Below, piece by piece: positions 7,615 through 14,483 of a stretch of 28,087 bases of DNA. The DNA lies in NCBI GenBank assembly GCA_031270785.1, contig JAISWM010000035.1, positions 1-28,087 of the forward strand, in the 5' to 3' direction. Below the pieces are notes generated by a model. That model did no database searches. It had not been told where the DNA came from and saw nothing but the letters and a program-made list of their open reading frames with translations. The number at the start of each line of letters is the position of its first letter. Positions within the stretch are counted from its first letter, which is position 1. This DNA comes from Oscillospiraceae bacterium. Lineage in GTDB: Bacteria; Bacillota; Clostridia; Oscillospirales; Acutalibacteraceae. Made by a program: the position numbers and the translations under genes.

Positions 7615-9030
7615 ATGTTTACGGTAAAAAGTATAACAAAGAGGTGGATTATAAACAGTTTATTGTTTACAACTTCCGTACTCGCGGTTTCGATAGTTGT
7701 TTTCGCTGCGTCAATGAAAAAATATTTTTATAATAGTATTTATCAAACGCTTTACGCAGAATCCGGTAATTTATACGATACCTTTACGAGTGATACTTTA
7801 GAGTCTACTATAACTTTTGAAGCTGCCGCTCTTGATTATATTCAAACGTTTAGTGAAAAAGATTCTGTGAAAGTTACTATTTTTGATGATAATAATAAAA
7901 TTTTGTATTCCACGCTGAAAGACAGGTCGGAAAATATACAGGAAATGAAAGACTACAATCAAGCCCTGAATTCAGCGGATAATTTTGGCCTCTTTACAGG
8001 AAAAAATCTTTCAGGGGAAAAAATTATGGCTGAAACCAGAAGTGTTTACACTAAATCCGGCAAATATTTGGGGGCCGTTCGGTACACTACCTCTTTAGAT
8101 GAAACCGATAACACTATAGGCCTTGGCATATCTATTTTGGTATTGCTGGGAGCTATAATGATTATATTTGTTACTACGCTTGGAGTATATTTTTTAAAGT
8201 CTATAATTAACTCTATTGTTAAAATAAGCCAGACTGCAAAAGATATTGCCGGGGGCGATTTTAATATAAAAATCAGAAAAAGGCACAATGATGAGATAGG
8301 CAAACTTTGTGATGCCGTTAATTATATGGCCGAGGAGCTGAGTTTATCAGAAAAACTTAAAAATGAGTTTGTGTCTTCTATTTCCCATGAACTCAGAACT
8401 CCCCTTACGGCTGTAAAAGGGTGGGCCGAAACCATACAAACCGCGGATTCTTTAGATTCAGAAACACTAAACAAAGGGCTGCAAATAATAGCTCATGAAA
8501 CGGAAAGACTTTCCGGAATTGTTGAAGAACTTCTTGATTTTTCAAGACTTCAAAAAGAAAAATTGCCTGTAATCGCGGACAAAATAGACATCTTAGCAGA
8601 ACTTGGCGAAGCGGTTTATATATTTAAAAAGCGGGCTGACGCTGAGGGGAAAATTCTTACATATGATGAGCCTAAAATTGTTTCACCGATACTTGGCGAC
8701 AAAAACAGACTTAAACAAGTCTTTATAAATATTATTGACAATGCTCTTAAATATACAGAAAAAGGCGGAAGTGTTAGTGTTAATGTAAAAGAGAAGGACA
8801 CAGAAGTAATTATTAACATTACCGACAATGGGTGCGGCATACCTAAGGAACATATAAACAAAGTAACTGAAAAATTTTATAAAGCCAATTCTGCAAAAAA
8901 GGGTTCGGGGATCGGCCTTGCAATTGTAGATGAAATAGTTAAGGCACATAAAGGATCGTTAGAAATTATTAGCGAAGAAAACTTCGGCACTACTATAAAT
9001 ATTTCTTTTCCTGTTATAAAATACAGCTGA
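7615..9030 (+). CDS. Membrane sensor histidine kinase (PhoR/VicK-like), orphan
   Basis: This is a two-component sensor kinase of 471 residues. A first membrane helix (about 12-33), an extracytoplasmic sensor region (34-167) and a second helix (about 168-193) are followed by a HAMP linker, the dimerisation domain with the phospho-accepting His258 in SISHELRTP, and an HATPase domain with N box NIIDN (372-376), G1 DNGCGIP (404-410) and G2 GSGIGLAI (430-437). The usual neighbour, an OmpR-type response regulator, is not here; both sides are repeats. Its partner must be elsewhere. The ATG at 7615 has only GGTG upstream. A strong stem-loop (9050-9091) follows the stop. The signal sensed cannot be read from the sequence. 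Confidence 0.92.
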   Translation: MFTVKSITKRWIINSLLFTTSVLAVSIVVFAASMKKYFYNSIYQTLYAESGNLYDTFTSDTLESTITFEAAALDYIQTFSEKDSVKVTIFDDNNKILYSTLKDRSENIQEMKDYNQALNSADNFGLFTGKNLSGEKIMAETRSVYTKSGKYLGAVRYTTSLDETDNTIGLGISILVLLGAIMIIFVTTLGVYFLKSIINSIVKISQTAKDIAGGDFNIKIRKRHNDEIGKLCDAVNYMAEELSLSEKLKNEFVSSISHELRTPLTAVKGWAETIQTADSLDSETLNKGLQIIAHETERLSGIVEELLDFSRLQKEKLPVIADKIDILAELGEAVYIFKKRADAEGKILTYDEPKIVSPILGDKNRLKQVFINIIDNALKYTEKGGSVSVNVKEKDTEVIINITDNGCGIPKEHINKVTEKFYKANSAKKGSGIGLAIVDEIVKAHKGSLEIISEENFGTTINISFPVIKYS

Positions 9031-9049
9031 TACCCTTAAAAAAAGCCTA

Positions 9050-9091
9050 AAAACTAACCCCCCATGTACTAAAAAGTACAGGGGGAGTTTT
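9050..9091. terminator. Intrinsic, probably bidirectional terminator after the histidine kinase
   Basis: The stem pairs AAAACT with AGTTTT, CCCCC with GGGGG and TGTACT with AGTACA around an AAAA loop. It ends in a T-run on the plus strand and its A-run is a T-run on the minus strand. It can therefore stop the kinase transcript and also transcription of the convergent gene from 10221. Confidence 0.8.
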
Positions 9092-9092
9092 A

Positions 9093-9184
9093 AGTTATGC
9101 TTCAAAATAGTTGAAATTTCTTCATTTTCCCCCTCGCCAGGGGCGAGTGGGGATAGATACCATTAACTGATTTTGACCACCACC
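9093..9184 (+). mobile_element. Family 1 miniature element, 92 bp, with target duplication GAGTTTTA
   Basis: It begins AGTTATGCTTCAAAATAGTT and ends TTTTGACCACCACC. GAGTTTTA at 9085-9092 and 9185-9192 is a perfect 8-bp duplication. The left copy of the duplication includes the 3' end of the terminator stem, so the element landed exactly at the T-run of the terminator. Confidence 0.88.
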
Positions 9185-9213
9185 GAGTTTTATTACGAGT
9201 GATTACAAATTCA

Positions 9214-9303
9214 GGTTGTGGGCCAAATTTATTGATAATATCTTTTTCCCCCCGCCTATGGCGGGGAGAAAAGAAGGGATTTCAACTATTTTGGGACACG
9301 ACC
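9214..9303 (-). mobile_element. Family 1 miniature element, 90 bp, with target duplication CAAATTCA
   Basis: It begins GGTTGTGGGCCAAATTTATT and ends GGGACACGACC, in the opposite orientation to its neighbour at 9093-9184. CAAATTCA flanks it at 9206-9213 and 9304-9311. It lies between two convergent genes, 24 bp from the stop of the GTPase-like gene. Confidence 0.9.
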
Positions 9304-9327
9304 CAAATTCAGCTAATTTACACTTCA

Positions 9328-10221
9328 CTATTGGGTGAGTCTCGAGTTTTGCGATTGATTACCACTAAACCAGCTTTTGACGAAATATCCTATCATACCT
9401 ATCACTCCAACTCCCACTGCTCCCACGGCTATTAACATTTTTTTATCAAATACGGGCGCATTAGGCCTTGGTAGTGTTTCTTTTTCTGCCGCCGGTGCTG
9501 TTGGGGGAATTACAAGAGGTTCATTTACGGGCGCATCAGTACTTGGTGGTGTTTTTTCATTTGCCGCCGGCGTTGTTAATGGGAGGGGAGTTACAGGAGC
9601 TTCATCTACGAGCGCATCAGGACTTGATGGTGGTGATGGGGTGGCAGTTACAGGAGGTGCATTGACTTTACGCGCGATGCGCTGTAACCCATTTGTAAAA
9701 TCGTCTATTTTATAACCCGTTTTAGCACTCGTGTAAAATATTCCATCTATTCCTAATTTTTTTGCTACGCTCTCAAGATCTTTGCAGAATGTATCCTTAT
9801 CGTTGTCATTCGCCGAATCCCATAAATCCCATTTATTTGCTGCTAATACAATTTTTGCATCGCGGCAGTGTTTGGCTACCAGATCTTTCCAGTGGCGGAC
9901 ATCACATTCTACATTATAAGTCACATCAGGAGCTACACAAATGACCACTATTCTCGCGCCTTGAAGGCAGTCAACCGCTTTGCTCAGACTATCGTTACCG
10001 AAAATCTCAAAAATGGCGAGCGTCTTCACTGATATACACCTTGCCATATCAATAGTCTCATCCGAAAAATTTTCACCGATCATACCTTCACGCAATTTCG
10101 TTTTTCCTGCCTGCGAACTTCCAGCCAATACCACCTTATCATCTCCAGCAGAAACATTAATAAAATTGGACCATATAAAAGCAAATGTGCAAATCAGTGC
10201 TATAAATTTTTTAAATTTCAT
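9328..10221 (-). CDS. Exported, membrane-anchored Rab/Ras-like small GTPase
   Basis: The 297-residue protein begins with a signal peptide (likely cleavage after VSA at 25). The mature part starts directly with a small-GTPase fold: DDKVVLAGSSQAGKT carries G1 (34-41), NKWD is G4 (129-132) and TSAK is G5 (164-167). QGARIVVICVAPDVT and VRHWKDL follow the Rab pattern of GA-x-VYDVT and W-x-L. The G3 position reads EIFGN (72-76) instead of DTAGQ, so the switch II Asp and catalytic Gln are missing. Residues 188-257 are a Pro/Ala/Thr-rich stalk with two copies of a unit of about 26 residues, then a membrane helix (262-281) and a short tail beginning KSWF. The predicted topology puts the GTPase outside the cell. 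I infer a role at a host interface. Bacterial MglA-like GTPases are an alternative, but those are cytosolic. Its own promoter lies at 10268-10296. Confidence 0.75.
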   Translation of the reverse strand: MKFKKFIALICTFAFIWSNFINVSAGDDKVVLAGSSQAGKTKLREGMIGENFSDETIDMARCISVKTLAIFEIFGNDSLSKAVDCLQGARIVVICVAPDVTYNVECDVRHWKDLVAKHCRDAKIVLAANKWDLWDSANDNDKDTFCKDLESVAKKLGIDGIFYTSAKTGYKIDDFTNGLQRIARKVNAPPVTATPSPPSSPDALVDEAPVTPLPLTTPAANEKTPPSTDAPVNEPLVIPPTAPAAEKETLPRPNAPVFDKKMLIAVGAVGVGVIGMIGYFVKSWFSGNQSQNSRLTQ

Positions 10222-10267
10222 AATAGTAGTATCACTCCAATTTTAAAATTAAATTTATTGTAATTTA

Positions 10268-10296
10268 ATTTTAGCATACTTTTTGCGCTTTGTCAA
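10268..10296 (-). promoter_or_regulatory. Sigma-70-type promoter of the exported GTPase gene
   Basis: On the minus strand TTGACA (10296-10291) and TAAAAT (10273-10268) are separated by exactly 17 bp. The start codon is about 47 bases downstream, with GGAG upstream of the ATG. A perfect -35 with this spacing indicates strong vegetative transcription. Confidence 0.8.
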
Positions 10297-10420
10297 ACAA
10301 ATAAGCAAAATTTTAAAAAATCTTTTTTTCATAGCTTTCTTTACGTTACCTGTGGGGCAAAATCAGCGGGGAGAAAACGCAGATAATACCACGTTCCTAA
10401 ATGGTTTTTAATATAGCAAG

Positions 10421-11092
10421 TTACACATAAGCCAAAGTAACGCAATAGATGTTATTAAAGCCGTTTTCTTTTAAAGTCTTAATGCATTCTTTAAGCGTAT
10501 TCCCCGTAGTAATAATGTCATCACATAAAAGTAAATTTTTACTTTTGTCTATATAAATATTATGGTTTATAGAATAAACGCCCTTAATATTTTCTTCTCT
10601 TTTAGAAAATGATAATTCATGCTGGGTGAGATTGTTTTTATTTTTGATAAGGATAGGAACAAAATTTGCGTTTAATTTTTTAGTTAAAAATCTGGCTAAT
10701 AATTCGGATTGATTGTATCCACGTTTTTTGAGCTTACTTTCATGAAGCGGAACACATGATATATAGCTAAAATTCACATCTTTAAAGTAATCAGAAACTC
10801 CAATATACATTTCTTCTGAAAAAGATTCAGCGTAATATTGCATACCGTGAAACTTAAACTGCCATATGGCAGATTTTACATAATCATCATATTTAAATGC
10901 AGAAACGCATAAAGTATGAGGAAAATTTTCAGCACTAATTTTTATAAGTTTGGATTTTCCCCTAATAGAGGAAATACATTTACCACAAATAGTTTTATCG
11001 TATTCAATGATATTTTTGCAATAAATGCACTTGTTGGGGTATATGAAAGATAAAATTTTTTTACATAAATTAATAAAATTCAATTTTCTCAT
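10421..11092 (-). CDS. comF: ComF-family phosphoribosyltransferase-like protein
   Basis: ComF proteins act in the cytosol in DNA uptake during competence, or more generally in handling single-stranded DNA; the exact reaction is unsettled. The N-terminal zinc finger has C22, C25, C36 and C39. RGYNQSELL (124-132) and the PRPP-binding motif LLLCDDIITTGNT (187-199) are family hallmarks. The length of 223 residues is normal. No comE or comG genes are near, and comFA does not precede it, so a competence role here is not supported by context. The ribosome site is weak (AAGAG just before the ATG). It is followed by the unrelated GTPase gene with its own promoter. Confidence 0.88.
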   Translation of the reverse strand: MRKLNFINLCKKILSFIYPNKCIYCKNIIEYDKTICGKCISSIRGKSKLIKISAENFPHTLCVSAFKYDDYVKSAIWQFKFHGMQYYAESFSEEMYIGVSDYFKDVNFSYISCVPLHESKLKKRGYNQSELLARFLTKKLNANFVPILIKNKNNLTQHELSFSKREENIKGVYSINHNIYIDKSKNLLLCDDIITTGNTLKECIKTLKENGFNNIYCVTLAYV

Positions 11093-11206
11093 CTCTTATT
11101 TATTATTATTAAGGCTTTAAATTTTTAAATTCTTGCTGTCTTTGCAAGCTTGCGAAAAAACGCAAAAACAAAACTCATAATTTTATTTTATAGCTAAACT
11201 TTATTA

Positions 11207-11294
11207 TATAGCAAAAACCTTTTAAAACAGTGATATTTCTGTTTTCCCCCGCCTGGCGGGGGGGGAATATTATCAACTAATTTGGACTATCACC
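11207..11294 (+). mobile_element. Chimeric miniature element (family 2 arm, hairpin, family 1 arm)
   Basis: It starts TATAGCAAAAACCTTTTAAA (family 2 arm), passes through CCCCCGCC-T-GGCGGGGG and ends GGACTATCACC (family 1 arm). The left arm closely matches that of the element at 24594-24689, including the variant GTGATATTTCTG-type segment. Confidence 0.7.
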
Positions 11295-11386
11295 GCGAGC
11301 TTGCGGGGTATAGTAAAACCGCTTGGGTAGTGTTGTTTGCAGTTAAATAGTACAAAATTAATTGGGATAACGCGCTGATTTTTTGC

Positions 11387-11416
11387 TTTACTTTTCTAAA
11401 AATGATTGGTTATAAT
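11387..11416 (+). promoter_or_regulatory. Probable promoter of the secreted protein gene at 11650
   Basis: TTTACT (11387-11392) and TATAAT (11411-11416) are separated by 18 bp. The nested element at 11437-11627 lies between this promoter and the ribosome site, so it would be transcribed as about 190 bases of 5' leader. Confidence 0.5.
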
Positions 11417-11436
11417 TTAACTTCGTGTGATTATAG

Positions 11437-11627
11437 GGTCACGCCTCAAAATAGTTGAAATTTCTTCTTCCCACCCCGCCTATGGCGGGGGTGAAAGATA
11501 TTACCAATTAATTTGGACCACCACCGATTTTGATGCAAAGCCATTTTTTAAGTGATGTATTTTTCGATAGTTTGCGCTCTGTGAGATTTACGGACAGGTC
11601 TATTGCCAACTAATTTGGGTCATAACT
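11437..11627 (+). mobile_element. Family 1 element split by family 3, then collapsed; target duplication GATTATAG
   Basis: GATTATAG flanks the whole unit (11429-11436 and 11628-11635). It starts as family 1 (GGTCACGCCTCAAAATAGTT) with a full hairpin and right arm up to CACCACC. It then becomes the right half of family 3 (GATTTTGATGCAAAGCC to CGGACAGGTCTA at about 11602), and finishes with the right arm of a family 1 element (TTGCCAACTAATTTGGGTCA). The simplest history is: family 1 inserted; family 3, carrying its own family 1 copy, inserted at a TA in the right arm; recombination between the two hairpins deleted the part in between. Confidence 0.75.
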
Positions 11628-11649
11628 GATTATAGAAGGGTATGTTTTT

Positions 11650-12492
11650 ATGAAAAGAAAGTTAATAAGTAAGATTATGGCATTATTTTTTTGTTCTGCG
11701 CTATGTGTTTTTAGTACTTTGGCGAGCGTAATGGCTGGTGGTGAGCCGAAAAAAGGTCGCGATTTGGTTGAACCTGAAGTATGTTACTATGGAGCCAGCG
11801 GGTGGGAAAATGAATGGTTTATAGAAATGTGCATAGATTTAGCTGCATGGGTGCAGGCTAAGGGGTCGAAGTCGGAAATTAAATGCGTACGAGAATATTG
11901 GAGTAGGTGTATATGGTTTGCATCAAAACGTGACGAAATTGTTAATTCGTGCGAAAGCATGGAACAACTGCGAGAAGACCTGGACGGATTTTGTAAGGAA
12001 AACTACGAATGGTTTAAAGCAGGATACCCGGATATTCCTACAAAAACATATGTCCAAGGGACTGATGAGGGAGAAGCAAAAACGTTTTGTGATGGTCGAT
12101 ATGAATTAAGGCTTTCCAGACAAGGAATTTTTAGTATCGCAAAACACCCAAACGCACCAAAATTGACATGGCGAGCTTCATTTTTACATCCCTGCCAGCG
12201 CGAGGCAACCGTTTCACATTCCCGCCGGCGCGAGGCAGCTCTCGCCGCTAAGTGGCATTTCGCCGTTAACCGGTTCTCGCCGCTAAGTGACATTTCGCCG
12301 TTAGACGACTCCATAGCAGCCGCGAAGCAGCTCCAGCTGCAAGGCAGGCGCCAGTCGCAAGGCAGGCTCCAGTCGCAAGGCAGGCTCCAGCCGCGAGGCA
12401 GCTCCAGTCGCAAGGCAGCTCCCACAGCGAGACAGCGCCCACAGCGCGGCAGCGCCCCGCCGTTAGGTGACGTCTCGCCGTGGGGGAATTAG
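11650..12492 (+). CDS. Secreted Cys-rich protein with a GC-rich repetitive C-terminus
   Basis: The 280-residue product has a signal peptide (hydrophobic core about 9-28, cleavage likely after VMA at 29). The mature part to about residue 170 is Cys-, Trp- and charge-rich (CYYGASGWENEW, CVREYWSRCIWFA), matching no family I recognise; paired Cys suggest disulfides and an extracellular location. From about residue 175 the composition changes abruptly to Arg/Gln/Ala/Ser with tandem repeats (for example QSQGRL), encoded by DNA far richer in GC than the rest of the gene. I infer that repetitive DNA has been fused to the original 3' end. The stop overlaps the stop of the convergent ABC gene. GAAGGG upstream of the ATG is the likely ribosome site, and it lies right after the duplicated GATTATAG of the inserted element. 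Confidence 0.65.
   Translation: MKRKLISKIMALFFCSALCVFSTLASVMAGGEPKKGRDLVEPEVCYYGASGWENEWFIEMCIDLAAWVQAKGSKSEIKCVREYWSRCIWFASKRDEIVNSCESMEQLREDLDGFCKENYEWFKAGYPDIPTKTYVQGTDEGEAKTFCDGRYELRLSRQGIFSIAKHPNAPKLTWRASFLHPCQREATVSHSRRREAALAAKWHFAVNRFSPLSDISPLDDSIAAAKQLQLQGRRQSQGRLQSQGRLQPRGSSSRKAAPTARQRPQRGSAPPLGDVSPWGN
12240..12304 (+). repeat. Direct repeat, 35-bp period, GC-rich
   Basis: Two copies of TCTCGCCGCTAAGTG followed by (G/A)CATTTCGCCGTTA occur 35 bp apart (from 12240 and 12275). A divergent third version is at about 12459-12486. All lie in the coding tail of the secreted protein gene. Confidence 0.75.
12331..12418 (+). repeat. Tandem repeat of 17-18 bp, five units, GC-rich
   Basis: Units read CTCCAG(C/T)(C/T)GCAAGGCAGG with small changes, starting at 12331, 12349, 12367, 12385 and 12402. 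Three units of 18 bp keep the reading frame; the last two are 17 bp and shift it. The base composition is very different from neighbouring genes. Confidence 0.8.
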
Positions 12493-14483
12493 ATACTTTT
12501 AGCAAACTGGTTCATGTATAGATTGTAATAATGCGATTTATTTTTTAGGAGTTCATCATGAGCTCCTTTTTCTATTATTTCCCCTTTATCCATGACTGCG
12601 ACCAGGTCGGCGTCTTTTATTGTGCTTAGCCTATGTGCGATAATTATTGAAGTGCGATTTTTTAAAATGTGTTTGATGGCTTTTTGAATATGTTTTTCTG
12701 TTGCTGTATCCACAGAGCTGGTAGCTTCGTCTAAAATTAATATTTTAGGATTAGATATTAAAGCTCTTGCTATGGAAATCAATTGTTTTTGCCCGCAAGA
12801 TATGTTGCCGGAAGATTCATTTAGTATTGTGCTGTAACCGTTCGGGAGAGTACTTATAAAATGGTCTGTGCCTGTAATTTTGCATACGTTTATTATTTGG
12901 CCGTCTGTGGCCGCTTGATTTGCATAACGTATATTTTCTAAGATCGAACCGCTATATAGCCATGTGTCTTGTAATACAGCCCCAAACATTGAGCGCAGGC
13001 TTTTGTTTGAGTAGTTGTATATATTATTATTGTCTATCAGTATTTCGCCGGAATTTACGCTGTAAAAATTAAGTAAAATTTTGATTATTGTGCTTTTTCC
13101 GGCTCCGGTATGCCCTACTATTGCTACTGTTTTTCCTGACGGAATTTCTAACGAAAAATCTTTTATAACCAAATTATTTTCACTATATCCAAAGTTTACA
13201 TTTTTAAATATTATACTTGGATTAAAACTTATTTGTGAAATGCAGCTGTCACCACCTAAACAAGCAAACTCAGCGTACTCTCGCTTTGCTTCAGGTGAGG
13301 GGAGAGCACGAGAAATTAGGCGTTTTGGGGTGATATCAGCTGTAACATTTTTTTCTTCTGCCGCATCTAAAAAATCAAATATTCTTTGTGCAGACGCTAT
13401 AGTTTGCTGGATAATGCTTGAAATATTTGCAATTTGCATAAGAGGACTTATGAATTGCCCGGAATATGCTATGAATGCTGAAATGTCACCTATCGATATG
13501 AACCTTAAAGAAGCCAAGTACCCTCCCATAACGCAAACAACAATATAATTTATATTTGAAATAATACTCATAACAGGGGACATTAATCCGGATAAAAATT
13601 CAGATTTCCACGATGAATCGTACATATTTTTGTTAAAGCCTTCAAATTTATCTATAGAAATTTTTTCCATGCTGAAAGACTTTACAATCTCGTGGCCGGA
13701 GTACATTTCTTCAATATGACCGTTAATAAAACCCAGATCGTCTTGAAATTTTTTAAAAAGTTTTTGCGCTTTAGAAGCAATAACAGATATAAAAACAGCA
13801 GCTACAGGCAGTATACCTATCGACACCAAAGACATCTGCCAACTTATAGAAAACATCATATATATAGTCCCCAAAAACATTATAATTGATGAAATAATTT
13901 GGCTTATACTGCCGGTAAGAGATGAACTCAGCACTTCTACATCGTTAGTAATGTGCGAAAGTATTTCTCCGCAATTTTTACTTTCTAAGTAGTTTATTGG
14001 GAGTACGCTTATTTTTTTTGAAATGTCTTCCCTGAGCCTATACGTTATTTTTATGGAGATTTCGGTTATGATATAACTGCATATGCAGGACGTTAAAGCA
14101 AGTATTGAGTACAGCGCAAACAATAAGGCAAGTATTTTGAATATGCCGCCGAAATCTATACCGCTGTTTACTCCTGAATTTTTAAGCAAAGCGCCTTCTG
14201 AAAGTTTGGTTATAATTGAGCCTGATATTTTGGGGCTTATGGTGCCAATAACTGCCGAAATTATTGATAAAACAAATATAGTAATAATTCCGAATTTATA
14301 ATCCGAAACATAGGCGAAAAGGCGTTTAATTATTGGTTGGGAGTGGATTTTTTTAGGCCGTGTCTCAAAACAGTTGAAATCCCTTCTTTTTCCCCCCCGC
14401 CCATGGCGGGGGGAAAAGATAGCATCAACTAATTTGGAGTGCCACCTTTTTTTAACATCTGTATTTTTTTCGTTTTTATTCAT
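12489..14483 (-). CDS. ABC exporter subunit (catalytic half) with in-frame element insertion
   Basis: This is a type IV ABC half-transporter: six membrane helices, then an ATPase domain with Walker A GHTGAGKST, signature ISCGQ (degenerate from LSGGQ), Walker B ILILDEATS with the catalytic Glu, and switch AHRLST. It pairs with the gene at 14476-16782; in such heterodimers one ATP site is degenerate, and here that site would combine this signature with the partner's Walker B. Residues 13-45 (RWHSKL to RPKK, numbered from the ATG at 14483) are encoded by a family 1 mobile element; removing them restores a normal N-terminus (TDVKK-IHSQPIIKRLF). A second unusual segment, RALPSPEAKREYAEFACLGG and the next few residues (DNA 13233-13311), extends the linker before the ATPase domain. 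The ATG overlaps the upstream gene's stop by a few bases. The substrate is unknown. Confidence 0.9.
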   Translation of the reverse strand: MNKNEKNTDVKKRWHSKLVDAIFSPRHGRGGKRRDFNCFETRPKKIHSQPIIKRLFAYVSDYKFGIITIFVLSIISAVIGTISPKISGSIITKLSEGALLKNSGVNSGIDFGGIFKILALLFALYSILALTSCICSYIITEISIKITYRLREDISKKISVLPINYLESKNCGEILSHITNDVEVLSSSLTGSISQIISSIIMFLGTIYMMFSISWQMSLVSIGILPVAAVFISVIASKAQKLFKKFQDDLGFINGHIEEMYSGHEIVKSFSMEKISIDKFEGFNKNMYDSSWKSEFLSGLMSPVMSIISNINYIVVCVMGGYLASLRFISIGDISAFIAYSGQFISPLMQIANISSIIQQTIASAQRIFDFLDAAEEKNVTADITPKRLISRALPSPEAKREYAEFACLGGDSCISQISFNPSIIFKNVNFGYSENNLVIKDFSLEIPSGKTVAIVGHTGAGKSTIIKILLNFYSVNSGEILIDNNNIYNYSNKSLRSMFGAVLQDTWLYSGSILENIRYANQAATDGQIINVCKITGTDHFISTLPNGYSTILNESSGNISCGQKQLISIARALISNPKILILDEATSSVDTATEKHIQKAIKHILKNRTSIIIAHRLSTIKDADLVAVMDKGEIIEKGAHDELLKNKSHYYNLYMNQFAKSI
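14356..14446 (-). mobile_element. Family 1 miniature element inside a coding sequence, target duplication TTTTTTTA
   Basis: It runs from GGCCGTGTCTCAAAACAGTT to GGAGTGCCACC. TTTTTTTA occurs at 14348-14355 and 14447-14454. The 91-bp element plus the 8-bp duplication adds 99 bases, exactly 33 codons, without a stop on the coding strand, so the host gene remains open. Confidence 0.9.

Larger units (their letters stand above)
11093..11649. other. Intergenic region with promoter and two element copies
   Basis: It separates the divergent comF and the secreted protein gene. 11093-11206 is AT-rich with no recognisable element. A family 2 / family 1 chimera lies at 11207-11294, a promoter at 11387-11416, and a rearranged nest of family 1 and family 3 at 11437-11627. 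No gene is seen. Confidence 0.6.

Noticed and set aside
9377..9715. Plus-strand frame of 112 residues over the GTPase stalk
   Set aside because: Gly/Ala/Val-rich shadow of the proline-rich coding repeats; no start signal.
12003..12505. Reverse-strand frames over the GC-rich tail (140 and 79 residues)
   Set aside because: They mirror the tandem DNA repeats (repeated CDWSLP, ATGACL) and have no ribosome site; the plus-strand frame has a signal peptide and a promoter.
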